Part shown: positions 17,447 to 27,533 of the stretch, piece by piece
How the letters are laid out: each line of letters begins with the position of its first letter
Numbering within the stretch: the first letter of the stretch is position 1
Source: an uncultured Clostridium sp.
GTDB lineage: Bacteria; Bacillota; Clostridia; Clostridiales; Clostridiaceae
Direction: 5' to 3'
DNA: 64,000 bases
NCBI GenBank assembly: GCA_900547475.1
Contig: URGW01000005.1
Coordinates: 1-64,000 of the forward strand
Notes under the pieces: generated by a model
What the model saw: only the letters and a program-made list of their open reading frames with translations
Told to the model about the DNA's origin: nothing
Database searches by the model: none
Position numbers and translations under genes: made by a program

Positions 17447-18877
17447 TTATTGTTCAGCTAACCATGCATCAAGTTGAGTTTGCATTTCTTCAATAACTCT
17501 ATCAATACCTTGGTCTTTTAATTTTTTATTTAACTTATCTAAGTATTCATTAACATCTACTGATCCACTGTATAAAGTAGCTTTAAACTCTTCAAGTACA
17601 TTGTTTATAGCTGCAATTTCATTTGTTACTTTTGAAGTATCAAATTTAAATCCAAGTACTGGAGACTTCTTAGCTGCATTATTAAACTCTTTGAATTCAT
17701 CCCACTTAGTCTCTGGTTCATTATCTAAAACTTTAGTTATGAATAAGTTACCTAAAGTATAGTAACCAACAGAGTAATCTGAAGCTTTATCTGTTAATTT
17801 AATTTGTTTGTCATTAACACTTTCATAGTGAGTTCCTTCTATACCGTAGTTTAAAAGGTTTCTTATATATTCATCAGTATTTAAAAGATTTAAGAATTCA
17901 ACTGCTTTATCTGGGTTTTTACTATTCTTAGATACTGCAATCATAGAACCAGTTGTTGAAGCATTAGTGATATAAGAATCTGTTATTTGACTTGCTACTA
18001 CATCATATTTTAAGTCTTTTGACCATAAAACTTCTGCATAAGGTTGTCCATCACCCTTTGTAACAAATCTCTTAACTGACTTATCATCTTGAGCTGTTGC
18101 AGAGTCAGCATTTATATATCCAGCTTGATAGTACTTTCTTAATGTTTCTAATGTAGACTTCATTTTGTCTGTTTCAAACATATTTTTTACTACAAGATTT
18201 TCATCTTCATACTCAATTCCAATTGGATCTACTAATTGTTCAAAGTATTGTGGAGCTGAGAATCCTTTTGTAATATATAATGGTGTTACACCCGGCTCAT
18301 TTTCTTTTATAAGTTTTAACCATGGTTCTAAATCTTCTAATGAGTGTATTTCAGTATATGGAATGTTATACTTGTCTACATATTCCTTAGTAAATACCCA
18401 CATTGGTGCTGTACTAATTTCTTTTTGATTCGGTACTGCGTAAATACCACCATCAACTTCTGCACCATCCCAGAATCTTTGATCTATAGCTTCTTTCATT
18501 TCACTACCTGTAGTATCAAGATAAGATGTTAAATCTAAGAATGCCCCTTTTCTTGCATTTCCTAAATAATCTCCTGCCCACGAACAAGTAAACGCTAAAT
18601 CGTAAGCTTCTCCTGAGTTAATTATTACTCCTAACTTTTGACTATATTCACCATAATCAATAAAATTCATATCTATATTTACACCTATTTTTTCTTCTAG
18701 ATATTTATTAGCTTCATCTTCAACAAGCTGTAAATCTTTTGGTTCAGCACCAATCGTATACCATTTCAATGTTACTACATCACTTTCTTTACTTGTTGCT
18801 GTATTAGAACATCCAGCAAATATTGATGCACCTACAAGAGCAGTTGTTGCTAGAGCAATAAGCTTTTTAATTTTCAT
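17447..18877 (-). CDS. Sugar ABC transporter substrate-binding lipoprotein (DUF3502 type)
   Basis: About 476 residues. A lipoprotein signal peptide ends in IFAGC, with the lipidated Cys at residue 23. The rest is a family 1 extracellular solute-binding fold (LKWYTIGAEPKDL onwards) with a C-terminal DUF3502-like part (ending QTQLDAWLAEQ). This type pairs with LplB/YtcP permeases, encoded here at 25316 and 26295, and includes the pneumococcal N-glycan-binding protein NgtS; an oligosaccharide ligand is inferred from the GH85/GH38/GH125 context. Start at the ATG at 18877, 9 nt after AAGGGAG; an ATG three codons earlier abuts that site. A cre-like sequence lies 22 nt upstream. Confidence 0.88.
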   Translation of the reverse strand: MKIKKLIALATTALVGASIFAGCSNTATSKESDVVTLKWYTIGAEPKDLQLVEDEANKYLEEKIGVNIDMNFIDYGEYSQKLGVIINSGEAYDLAFTCSWAGDYLGNARKGAFLDLTSYLDTTGSEMKEAIDQRFWDGAEVDGGIYAVPNQKEISTAPMWVFTKEYVDKYNIPYTEIHSLEDLEPWLKLIKENEPGVTPLYITKGFSAPQYFEQLVDPIGIEYEDENLVVKNMFETDKMKSTLETLRKYYQAGYINADSATAQDDKSVKRFVTKGDGQPYAEVLWSKDLKYDVVASQITDSYITNASTTGSMIAVSKNSKNPDKAVEFLNLLNTDEYIRNLLNYGIEGTHYESVNDKQIKLTDKASDYSVGYYTLGNLFITKVLDNEPETKWDEFKEFNNAAKKSPVLGFKFDTSKVTNEIAAINNVLEEFKATLYSGSVDVNEYLDKLNKKLKDQGIDRVIEEMQTQLDAWLAEQ

Positions 18878-18898
18878 AAATTTCATCTCCCTTTATTT

Positions 18899-18912
18899 TT
18901 GTATCGTTTACA
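18899..18912 (-). promoter_or_regulatory. cre-like catabolite operator upstream of the binding protein
   Basis: Minus-strand TGTAAACGATACAA matches the CcpA operator consensus TGWAARCGYTWNCW at 12 of 14 positions. Its position just upstream of the start codon would give repression as a roadblock. Confidence 0.55.
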
Positions 18913-19048
18913 TATATTATTTTATAGCATTTTTCTTATACTTTATAGTGTACATATTTCATATTTAATATAAAAATTTCATATTTGTCTACTATTATTT
19001 TCATATTTGTATATTAATATTAATTTTCTCTCTTTTTTACTATAATAA

Positions 19049-19086
19049 ATTATTAGCTAAGTATTAAAAATACCTAGCTAATAATT
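19049..19086. terminator. Hairpin terminator after the GH85 gene
   Basis: Stem ATTATTAGCTA / TAGCTAATAAT with an inner GTATT / AATAC stem and A/T-rich tails on both sides, 26 nt after the GH85 stop codon. Confidence 0.7.
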
Positions 19087-19111
19087 TTTAAATATTCATA
19101 TTTTTCTCTAT

Positions 19112-21907
19112 CTACTCTAATCCAAATACATCTATACCATAAATTCTAGCTGCAGAGTCTGAACCTTGAGCTGCTTTTAATATTGTTAATTTTACATATC
19201 TAGCATCAACTTGTTTAAATGCATCAATAGTTTCTCCTAAAGTATTTCCCTCTCTTAAAAATACAGTAGTAAAGTTTTCTCCATCTTCACTTACTTCTAT
19301 CTTGTATTCTTCAGTATTCATATCTGGATTTTCCCCACCTAATTCAGCATGTTGAATACGAACTTCATTTATTGATTTAACTTCCCCTAAATCAATAGTG
19401 ATATTATGTTTATCTGGTCCTACTGCACACCACTTAGTAGATGAATCCCCATCTAATGCATATTTAGGTGCTTCTGCATCATTTACAAAGCTTGAAGCTT
19501 CTACATTTTTATTTAATGAAAAGTTAGTTAATCCTGATTCTGCTGCTTTTGTAACAGTTATTAAACCTTCCATAACTATTTCATCATTACCTTTTTTATT
19601 CTTAGCTTTTAATACAACATCGTAAGTGCCTTCCTTTGAATAAGTTACTGTTGGATTTTGCTCAGTACTTTTTTCAACATCTGCGCCTTTAAATGTCCAT
19701 TCATAACTATCAGCAACTAAGTTACTTAAATTTTCAAATGTAACTGCTTCACCCGGTGCTACTACAGTGCTTTTTGCTCTAAAATTAGCTTTTGGAAGTG
19801 TATTATCTGGCCATTCTACTTTAACTTTTGCTGTTTTTCCTCTTACATTATCATTATTAACTGAAACTACTTCAAAAGTGCTTTCCATTTCATCAGCTTC
19901 TCTTTCTAGGGAATTTATAAAATATCTAGTATTATAAGTTGCTCCTAAATACGACTTACTCTTATCACTATTTACCTTATATATTTCATAATGATGTACC
20001 CCTTCACCTTCAGTAGCATCCCAAGTAAGTCTTATACCTGCTAAAGTGCTATCTTCTTCAAAACTAGTACTTTCAACCTCTAGATTAGAAACATCAACAG
20101 CCTTATCAGTTTTTCCATCATCTATTGATAAATTTCCTAAATTGATTGCCACATTATTTAAATCTTCATTCGCTGTCATTTTATAAGAAATTGTTCTTAT
20201 TGATTTATCTATAAATTTTTCAACGTCATAAGTTACTTTTGTCCAATCTTTTTCAAGCTTTTTATCCCCTGATATTGTTTCTACAGTACCATCATCAAAT
20301 TCTAATACTAAATCTAATGCAACTTCTGAATCAGCCTTTGCCATAGTTGTAAATTCTACACCTTTTTCAAGCTTTAAATCTGCACTAAATAATTTAATAG
20401 TAGAAGGCTTATTAGCTCCTAATTTTCCTAATAGCTTTATTGAATTTCCTCCATAATATGCAGTTGAATAGTCTATACTTGGTGTTAATTGACTATCTCC
20501 TTCACTTTCAACTATCCATCTATATGTTGGCATAACATCAGCTAAACTTCTATTATTCCAATCTAAAGATGATACTTTTTCTCCATCAATAAAGAAATTA
20601 TACCCATTACCCATGCTGAAATTTGTCTTGAATGGTAATGATGTAACTGCTGATTTTTCAACTACATATGTTGAAATTCCTCTCCATGTAGTACCAGTAG
20701 CTTCTGTAGCTTTAGTTGGATTATTAAATTCATTAACCCATAACTTAGCTTCTTTTTCTTGGAATGAATCTACTGTATCTGAAGAAAAGTATGTCCAGCT
20801 TGGACAGTATAATCCTAATGAAGTATATGTTTCATTTGATGCTTTCTCAAATAGATCCCATCTAATTGGTGTTGCTGTACCATCAGCTTGTACATCTATA
20901 CCAGCATATATTTCTTTTGAATCTACACCTATTTTTTCTGCATGTTCTTCTGATTTTTTTAACAATTCATCTGATGCATATTTATCTTCTGTCCACCAGA
21001 AATTTAAAAACATACTATCTGCGACTTTATTACCTTCACCATCTATTAAGAAAATGTCATTTTTATCATTAAGTGTATTTTGCCAATCTATTTCTCCATC
21101 TTTTGTCATAGAATCATACCACATTAATTGTTGAGAATCTCCAGCCTTTTCTTTATACTGTTTTATAAATTCTTGCATAAGTGCTACGTGTTCTACCGTT
21201 AATGGATTTTCTTCAGTTCCTTGAGTTTCTTGGTTTATAAACCACCCTTCAAATTTATATGTTTTTGCAACTTCAATAAGCTTATCTACCATAATGAAGT
21301 TTCCTTCATCATCCTTTGTAAAGAATGTATCTAACCATTCTAATCTACCTGAATACTCCATTGGTGGGAAGAATACTGTTCCCAATACCTCTACTCCATT
21401 TTTATGTGCAGAATCTGTAACATCAGCACTTGGTGGAACAATTATACCTTCTCCAGCTGATCCCCCCCAATAAACAAGTGTATCTATATATTGCCAATAT
21501 GAAAATGTATTTGAATCAAAAGTATTTGAACCTTGTGTAGGATTTCCACTAGTGTTTGAATTCATAATTGATAATGCTACTACTTTTGTATCCTTATTTT
21601 GGGTATTATTTACTGTTTGTAATTTTTCTTTATCTACTCTTTTTTGTAGCTCTATAGAACTTACATTATAAGGAGCATCTTCATCCTCTGAAGCTTTCCA
21701 TTCTAATAAATCTTCTGGTAACCAATAAGATGATATTGGAGTGTTTTGCATCTTAAAATTAAGACCCTCTTCTGTTATTTTGTATACTTGCTTACTTCCC
21801 CCATTAGTTATATTAGAACATCCAGTAAATACCACTGCTAAAGTGAATGCTACTGCTGTTGGTAATATAACTATCCTTTTACTTAAGTATCTCTTTCTTC
21901 TTATCAT
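19112..21907 (-). CDS. Endo-beta-N-acetylglucosaminidase, GH85 lipoprotein
   Basis: 931 residues. Cleaves between the two core GlcNAc residues of N-linked glycans, freeing an oligosaccharide with one reducing GlcNAc. A lipoprotein signal ends VVFTGC (Cys-30), so it is anchored outside the membrane. The GH85 domain spans about 100-460; GWFINQETQG near 220 carries the family Asn/Glu catalytic pair. A beta-sandwich region (about 480-620), a fibronectin-like stretch, a PKD domain (about 705-790, with VTFENLSN and YEWTFKG) and a C-terminal F5/8 type C/CBM32 module (about 800-930) follow. ATG start with AAAGGGG upstream. It sits between the sugar-binding lipoprotein and GH38 genes. Confidence 0.92.
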   Translation of the reverse strand: MIRRKRYLSKRIVILPTAVAFTLAVVFTGCSNITNGGSKQVYKITEEGLNFKMQNTPISSYWLPEDLLEWKASEDEDAPYNVSSIELQKRVDKEKLQTVNNTQNKDTKVVALSIMNSNTSGNPTQGSNTFDSNTFSYWQYIDTLVYWGGSAGEGIIVPPSADVTDSAHKNGVEVLGTVFFPPMEYSGRLEWLDTFFTKDDEGNFIMVDKLIEVAKTYKFEGWFINQETQGTEENPLTVEHVALMQEFIKQYKEKAGDSQQLMWYDSMTKDGEIDWQNTLNDKNDIFLIDGEGNKVADSMFLNFWWTEDKYASDELLKKSEEHAEKIGVDSKEIYAGIDVQADGTATPIRWDLFEKASNETYTSLGLYCPSWTYFSSDTVDSFQEKEAKLWVNEFNNPTKATEATGTTWRGISTYVVEKSAVTSLPFKTNFSMGNGYNFFIDGEKVSSLDWNNRSLADVMPTYRWIVESEGDSQLTPSIDYSTAYYGGNSIKLLGKLGANKPSTIKLFSADLKLEKGVEFTTMAKADSEVALDLVLEFDDGTVETISGDKKLEKDWTKVTYDVEKFIDKSIRTISYKMTANEDLNNVAINLGNLSIDDGKTDKAVDVSNLEVESTSFEEDSTLAGIRLTWDATEGEGVHHYEIYKVNSDKSKSYLGATYNTRYFINSLEREADEMESTFEVVSVNNDNVRGKTAKVKVEWPDNTLPKANFRAKSTVVAPGEAVTFENLSNLVADSYEWTFKGADVEKSTEQNPTVTYSKEGTYDVVLKAKNKKGNDEIVMEGLITVTKAAESGLTNFSLNKNVEASSFVNDAEAPKYALDGDSSTKWCAVGPDKHNITIDLGEVKSINEVRIQHAELGGENPDMNTEEYKIEVSEDGENFTTVFLREGNTLGETIDAFKQVDARYVKLTILKAAQGSDSAARIYGIDVFGLE

Positions 21908-22030
21908 TCTTAAACCCCTTTTCTTTTTATAAAATAATCTATAGCTAGCATAACATTTAACTATCCTTGTAGTACTTAATTTTTCTATACTAACTAATGA
22001 CTACTAAGTTTTTATTATAAATAAAATATT

Positions 22031-22096
22031 TAAGGAACACCTCAAAATTTAAATAATTATATTTTGTTATAATTAGTTCTTTTGAGGTGTTCCTTA
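22031..22096. terminator. Long hairpin after the GH38 gene
   Basis: Perfect 17-bp stem (TAAGGAACACCTCAAAA and its complement) with a 32-nt loop, 8 nt beyond the GH38 stop codon. The stem is unusually long and the T-tail is interrupted; it could terminate or stabilise the GH38 message. Confidence 0.7.
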
Positions 22097-22103
22097 GATT
22101 ATT

Positions 22104-25100
22104 TTATCTTAATTTAAATTTAAATGTCTTAATTTCATATGGTTTAATAGTAAAGTTAACCTTATTTCCTACTGGAGATAATTCCTCTAAATCTTTTTCT
22201 AGAAGGTTACACTCTTTAATTTCTTTTACATCCTTAAAGAATTCTAATGTAACATCACTTCTCTTATTGTGGAATTCATACATTCTTAAAATTAAATCAT
22301 CTGAATCTTCAGCTTTTTTAATTACTTCTATCATTACATTATCTTTATCAACTTTTGCTAAGCTTAATGTAGATGGTAATTCACCTTTATGAGCTTCTTC
22401 AACAGTTGTGATAAATGGAGTGTTTAATTCATAAGCTTTTTGTGAAGTTTGTCCTTCCTTCCAATCTCCATTATGGCTGTAGATTGAATAAGTTAAGTGA
22501 TGAACTTCTTTGTCTGCATCTGGATTTGGATCACAGCTTGATTTTAATAATGTTAATCTCATGTTTCCATCTTTGATGTCATGTCCATACTTACAGTTAT
22601 TTAATAATGAAACCCCGAAGTCTCCTTCTGAAAGGTCAGCCCACTTATGTCCACAAACTTCGAATGCAGCAACATCCCAAGATGTATTATTGTGAGTTGG
22701 TCTTGTAACATTACCATATTGAATTTCATAAGTTGCTTCACTTGCATTTATTTCAACTGGGAATGCTGTCTTAACAAGAACATCTCTTTCTTTCCAATCT
22801 ATAACTGTTTCAAAATCTACTCTTTCTATATCATTGTAAATATGAATATTTTGAACTATTGTTGATTCTAAGAATTTTCTTTCTATTCTTAAAGTGCTTC
22901 TTACTGGTCCTTGATCAACAACTTCAATACTTTGAACATCGTCAATCTTCCACATCTTTTCTTTATAATAGATATCTATATCCCAGTTATCAAAACACAT
23001 TGGTTTATCTTCAAATGCTTGAATTTCGTTTCCTATAGCTCCATCCTTTAATAATTCTCTATTTTGATCTTTATGAATGAATGAAACTATTTGTCCTTTT
23101 TCATCAAACTTAATCTTAACAAATTTATTTTCTGCTTCTGTAGTTGTTAATTTTACTGATTCAGCATTAACATCATCAGCTTCAACTATAGCATAGCTCT
23201 TATATCCATTTGCAGGAACTGCCTTAGCAAAGAATATTGCTTTGTTTCCTTCGATTTTTTGACAAACTAGCTTGTTGCCATCCTCATCAATTACTGCAAC
23301 ATTATTCATACCTGCTGGTATTTCAAATGTAGCTATATCACTTCTTTCAAATCCTAATGTGTTGTTTACAACTACACTTCTATTATCTAGATTAATCTTT
23401 GAAGCTATAAATCCTTTAGTTTCATTGATCATTGAATCTGCATTTTCTAATAATTCTTTGTATTCAACTTCTGTTACATCATAAACTTCCTTAATTGATG
23501 AACCTGGAATAATATCATGGAATTGATTTAATAATACTGTTTCCCATGAATTATTAATATTTTCTTGTGGATAAGCTTTACCTTCTAACATAGCTAAAGA
23601 GTTTAATTTTTCAGCAGCTGTGTACATATTTTCACATTTTCTGTTATCTCTCTTATTTCTAGCCATTGAAGTATAAGTTCCTCTATGGTATTCAAGATAT
23701 AATTCTCCATTCCACTTAGCTAATTTATTATTATCTTTAACTTTTTCTTCTAATCTTTTAAAGTAATCTAAAGATGTTCCCATCTTAACTCTTGGTGCTC
23801 CTGGTATACCTTTTGCAAGTCTTCTACCATTTTCAAGCATTTCTAATGTGGCACCACCACCACCATCTCCCCATCCGAAGGAAATTAATACATCATTATT
23901 TAAGTTCTTATCTTGGTATCTTCTCCATGCACCCATTACTGCATCTGGTTGAATATGTCCATTATAAGTAGTAAAGTGTGATGCTCTATCTTGTCCTGGT
24001 CCAGTAGTAGTTATAAAGTGAGTTAATACTTCAGTACCATCTATTCCTTTCCACATAAATGTATCATGAGGAATTTTGTTAAATTGGTTCCATGCAATCT
24101 TAGTTGTCATAAAGTAATCAACATCTGATTTCTTTAATATTTGTGGTAATGCTGCAGAGTATCCAAATACGTCTGGTAACCATAAAATCTTGTTATCTAC
24201 ATTAAACTCATCTTTAAAGAATCTCTTACCATGCATGATTTGTCTTACAAGAGATTCCCCTGAAGTTACGTTACAGTCAGCTTCAAGCCACATAGCTCCT
24301 TCTGGTTCCCATACACCTTCTTTAACTTTTTCTTTAACTTTTTCATAAATCTTTGGATGATCTTCTTTTAACATCTTATATAATTGAGGTTGTGAAGACA
24401 TAAAGATGTATTCTGGATATTCTTCCATAAGCTTTAATACTGTTGAGAAACTTCTAGCAACTTTTTCTCTAGTTTGTGCCACTGTCCATAACCAAGCAAC
24501 GTCTATATGAGTATGTCCAACACATGTAGCTATAACATCTTCGTGTCCACATAATTCTCCATAGAATTTATCATTTAAAAAGTCATTTGCTTTCTTAACA
24601 CTTTCATCATATAATTCACTCTTTGGTCTTCTTAAATCAATTAAGTTAACAGCTTCATTTAATACAGTTATCATATCAACTCTATTTTTATCTTCTTTTT
24701 CAAGCTCTTTGCAAACATCTACTGGTACTTTTAAGTTCCAATATAATTCTCTTGATGCCATATCAATAACTACTAAGTTACCACTTAATGTAGCTAATTT
24801 ATCTGCTAACATTCCTGCATATGCATGTAAGTCTATTTCATATTTTTCTCCAGCAACTGCATTGTGAGTTAGGATTATTTCTCTATGATTAATATCTACA
24901 CCTTGGATTTGTTCTCCATTTACATAAAGTATAAATTGAGGATTTGTTGCATCCCAACCTTCTTCAAAAGTCTTGAAGTTTAATGCTATAGTTTGTCCTG
25001 CAAAATGTTCTGGAACTTCTACTGAACACTTGAACCAACCATGGGCATCTCTTCCTCCCCATAAATCTCCTGTCTTAAAATCTCTCCATCCATCAGCTGG

Positions 25101-25235
25101 AGCTTCTTTTATTAAATCAATATTATGATAATTTCCATCTATATATTTGTAGTTATCTATTGATATACTATCTCTATAAACATGCTTTGATATTTCTCCA
25201 CAAATTTTATCAATTCTTTCTAATAAGTAATACAT
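22104..25235 (-). CDS. Alpha-mannosidase, GH38
   Basis: A 1043-residue cytoplasmic retaining alpha-mannosidase. An N-terminal beta-sandwich (to about 225) precedes the catalytic barrel, which starts at GHTHIDVAWLWT (zinc ligands His and Asp). LWLPDVFGYSAALPQ (near 355) holds the nucleophile Asp, and the helical and beta-sandwich domains follow. No signal peptide, so it acts on imported oligomannose. The length is normal for bacterial GH38. ATG start with TTAGGAGGA upstream. The two permease genes lie immediately upstream on the same strand (80 nt), so transport and degradation are probably coupled in one operon. Confidence 0.95.
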   Translation of the reverse strand: MYYLLERIDKICGEISKHVYRDSISIDNYKYIDGNYHNIDLIKEAPADGWRDFKTGDLWGGRDAHGWFKCSVEVPEHFAGQTIALNFKTFEEGWDATNPQFILYVNGEQIQGVDINHREIILTHNAVAGEKYEIDLHAYAGMLADKLATLSGNLVVIDMASRELYWNLKVPVDVCKELEKEDKNRVDMITVLNEAVNLIDLRRPKSELYDESVKKANDFLNDKFYGELCGHEDVIATCVGHTHIDVAWLWTVAQTREKVARSFSTVLKLMEEYPEYIFMSSQPQLYKMLKEDHPKIYEKVKEKVKEGVWEPEGAMWLEADCNVTSGESLVRQIMHGKRFFKDEFNVDNKILWLPDVFGYSAALPQILKKSDVDYFMTTKIAWNQFNKIPHDTFMWKGIDGTEVLTHFITTTGPGQDRASHFTTYNGHIQPDAVMGAWRRYQDKNLNNDVLISFGWGDGGGGATLEMLENGRRLAKGIPGAPRVKMGTSLDYFKRLEEKVKDNNKLAKWNGELYLEYHRGTYTSMARNKRDNRKCENMYTAAEKLNSLAMLEGKAYPQENINNSWETVLLNQFHDIIPGSSIKEVYDVTEVEYKELLENADSMINETKGFIASKINLDNRSVVVNNTLGFERSDIATFEIPAGMNNVAVIDEDGNKLVCQKIEGNKAIFFAKAVPANGYKSYAIVEADDVNAESVKLTTTEAENKFVKIKFDEKGQIVSFIHKDQNRELLKDGAIGNEIQAFEDKPMCFDNWDIDIYYKEKMWKIDDVQSIEVVDQGPVRSTLRIERKFLESTIVQNIHIYNDIERVDFETVIDWKERDVLVKTAFPVEINASEATYEIQYGNVTRPTHNNTSWDVAAFEVCGHKWADLSEGDFGVSLLNNCKYGHDIKDGNMRLTLLKSSCDPNPDADKEVHHLTYSIYSHNGDWKEGQTSQKAYELNTPFITTVEEAHKGELPSTLSLAKVDKDNVMIEVIKKAEDSDDLILRMYEFHNKRSDVTLEFFKDVKEIKECNLLEKDLEELSPVGNKVNFTIKPYEIKTFKFKLR

Positions 25236-25315
25236 AATATATTCCTCCTAAATTTATCTTAATTTACTCTTTATCCTTATTAAAATTTTTATATTTTTAA
25301 AATAATTTTATTTAA

Positions 25316-26275
25316 TTACTCTTTAACTGCTCCAATTGTTAACCCACTTACAAAGTATCTTTGGAAGAATGGATAAGCAAATATTATTGGTAATGTTGTT
25401 ATTACAACTATAGCCATCTTTGCTGTTTCCTTAGGCATTTTTGAAGCAACTTCTATTGCATTTGCTCCCATGCTAGTAGCATTATTACTTAAGAATTCCA
25501 TTGATGTTTCAAGTTTTATAAGTAAATATTGAACTGGTATTAAGTTACTACTATCTATATATAGCATTGCGTTAAACCAATCATTCCAGTAGCCAAGTGT
25601 TAAGAATAATCCAACTGTTGCTATACCTGGTAGTGACATTGGTAATATAATCTTTCTAAATAATAACCATTCACTTGCACCATCTATCTTTGCTGACTCA
25701 ACAACAGCATCTGGAATAGTTGTTTTAAAGAATGTTCTTAAGATTATAATATTAAATGAACTTACACATAGAGGTAATATCAATGCTAATATGTTGTCCT
25801 TTAGATGTAAGAAATTAACCATTACTAGGTATGATGCAACCATACCACCTGAGAATAACATTGGTATAAATATTAATTTAGTAAAAAACTTTCTATAAGC
25901 AAAGTTCTTTCTTGATAATGCATATGCATACATTGTCATTATAATTAATCCTAAAAGTGTACCTGCTATAGTTACTACTATTGTTATTCCATATGCTCTA
26001 ATTATTTGACTTCCTGAAGAGAAAATATATTTATAAGCTTCTAAACTCCACTCTTCTGGCCAAAATCTATATCCATTCGCTGTTAATGATGCTTCACTAG
26101 TAAATGAAATAATCATAACAAATATAAATGGTATAATACATGCTGCTGCTAATAATCCAAATAATATATTTAAAGCAAAATTTGTTTTATTACTTACTCT
26201 ATTGAATCTATCTTCCTTATCTCTAACTTTTTCTTTAGTTGTATTAAAAACCTTATTTTTAAGCTTCAACTCCAT
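25316..26275 (-). CDS. Carbohydrate ABC transporter permease (LplC/YtcP-like)
   Basis: A 319-residue MalG-class inner-membrane protein with six membrane segments and the EAA loop VVESAKIDGASEWLLFRKII near residue 200, which contacts the ATPase. It ends with the family's conserved FQRYFVSGLTIGAVKE. Follows the other permease gene by 19 nt and has AAAGGTTG upstream of its ATG. It should pair with that permease and the binding lipoprotein at 17447. No ATPase gene occurs in the locus, so a shared MsmK/UgpC-type ATPase encoded elsewhere is needed. Confidence 0.9.
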   Translation of the reverse strand: MELKLKNKVFNTTKEKVRDKEDRFNRVSNKTNFALNILFGLLAAACIIPFIFVMIISFTSEASLTANGYRFWPEEWSLEAYKYIFSSGSQIIRAYGITIVVTIAGTLLGLIIMTMYAYALSRKNFAYRKFFTKLIFIPMLFSGGMVASYLVMVNFLHLKDNILALILPLCVSSFNIIILRTFFKTTIPDAVVESAKIDGASEWLLFRKIILPMSLPGIATVGLFLTLGYWNDWFNAMLYIDSSNLIPVQYLLIKLETSMEFLSNNATSMGANAIEVASKMPKETAKMAIVVITTLPIIFAYPFFQRYFVSGLTIGAVKE

Positions 26276-26294
26276 TTAATTCACAACCTTTCTT

Positions 26295-27305
26295 TTAGAA
26301 GAATGCACTTTCTTCATCTACTTTCTTAACTATTGCATTTGTTGTTATTATAAGAATCATTCCAACAAAAGATTGATATAATGCTGCCGCCGAACTCATA
26401 CCTACGTTACCTAAATTCATAAGACCTCTATAAACATAAGTATCAATAACATTTGTTACTGGATATAATGCTCCTGAGTTCTTAGGTAATTGATAGAATA
26501 ATCCAAAGTCAGATCTAAACATTCCTCCAATAGATGTTATAAACATAATGATTATTATTGGTTTTAATAATGGAATTGTAATATTCTTAATTTGTTGCCA
26601 CTTAGTAGCACCATCTATTAATGCAGCTTCATAATATGTCTTATCTATACCACATATTGATGCAAGATAAACAACTGTACCATATCCTACACCTTTCCAT
26701 TGACTCATAATAATTATTATGAAAGGCCAGTAAACTGATTCTGTATACCAAGACACCTTGTCCATTCCCATTGATGCGAATATTGTATTTAAATAACCTT
26801 TTTCTGGACTTAAAAAAGCATATAAACAATAACTAACTACAACCCATGATAAGAAATACGGTAAGAACATTGATGTTTGATAAAACTTTGAAAGTCTCTT
26901 ATTAAATATTTCTTTAAGTAATATTGCTAACGTTACTGGTAATACTATACCTAATATAATAAATACAAGATTATATAAAACTGTATTTCTTGTAATTAAC
27001 CAAGCATCACTACTTTTAAATAAAAACTTAAAGTTATCTAACCATACCCAATCACTCTTTAACCAACTTTCAAAGAAGCTACCATGTATTTTCCAATCTT
27101 TAAATGCAATTGTTACCCCGAACATCGGTAAATATGCAAATATTAAAAACCAAATTGTTCCTGGAATTGTTAGTAATAATAATTCCTTATTTGCTTTTAC
27201 AGTAGAAAAAAACGTTTTTTTATGTACCGTAACACCTGTATTTAACTCTTTATTTTTCTTTATATTAGATTTTCTAGACTTTTTAATTTCTAGTGTTTGA
27301 TTCAT
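26295..27305 (-). CDS. Carbohydrate ABC transporter permease (LplB-like)
   Basis: 336 residues in the MalF/LplB class. A Lys-rich cytoplasmic N-terminus (about 45 residues) precedes six membrane segments; the EAA loop is YEAALIDGATKWQQIKNITI. The start is the ATG at 27305, 9 nt after GGGGGAGGA; the open frame runs 17 codons further upstream but through the ribosome site. It is the first gene of the permease-GH38-GH85 series on the minus strand. A cre-like palindrome lies just upstream, where the transcript would begin. Confidence 0.9.
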   Translation of the reverse strand: MNQTLEIKKSRKSNIKKNKELNTGVTVHKKTFFSTVKANKELLLLTIPGTIWFLIFAYLPMFGVTIAFKDWKIHGSFFESWLKSDWVWLDNFKFLFKSSDAWLITRNTVLYNLVFIILGIVLPVTLAILLKEIFNKRLSKFYQTSMFLPYFLSWVVVSYCLYAFLSPEKGYLNTIFASMGMDKVSWYTESVYWPFIIIIMSQWKGVGYGTVVYLASICGIDKTYYEAALIDGATKWQQIKNITIPLLKPIIIIMFITSIGGMFRSDFGLFYQLPKNSGALYPVTNVIDTYVYRGLMNLGNVGMSSAAALYQSFVGMILIITTNAIVKKVDEESAFF

Positions 27306-27322
27306 TTTCAACTCTCCTCCCC

Positions 27323-27336
27323 CGTAAACGTTTTTA
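27323..27336 (-). promoter_or_regulatory. cre-like operator upstream of the permease operon
   Basis: CGTAAACGTTTTTA matches the CcpA site consensus at 12 of 14 positions on either strand. It shares the 13-mer GTAAACGTTTTTA with the promoter of the YesL-like gene at 30438, so one regulator probably controls both. A minus-strand TATAGT -10-like hexamer (27336-27341) sits directly upstream. Confidence 0.65.
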
Positions 27337-27475
27337 CTATATTTAAAATATATCATGATTAAATTTCCATTTATAGTTGAAAATATACAGATTTATTGTA
27401 CTAATTAAAGTTTGTGTATTATTATCTTAGAAAAGTTAAAATATTTTCTGATATAACTACTAAAATACCATATAA

Positions 27476-27530
27476 AAAAGATCATCCAGTAGCTTAGAAA
27501 AATTTCTCTTGCTTCTAGGATGATCTTTTC
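27476..27530. terminator. Terminator after the response regulator gene
   Basis: Stem AAAAGATCATCC / GGATGATCTTTT ending 4 nt from the response regulator stop codon. The A-rich 5' side gives a T-run on the minus strand. Confidence 0.8.
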
Positions 27531-27533
27531 ATA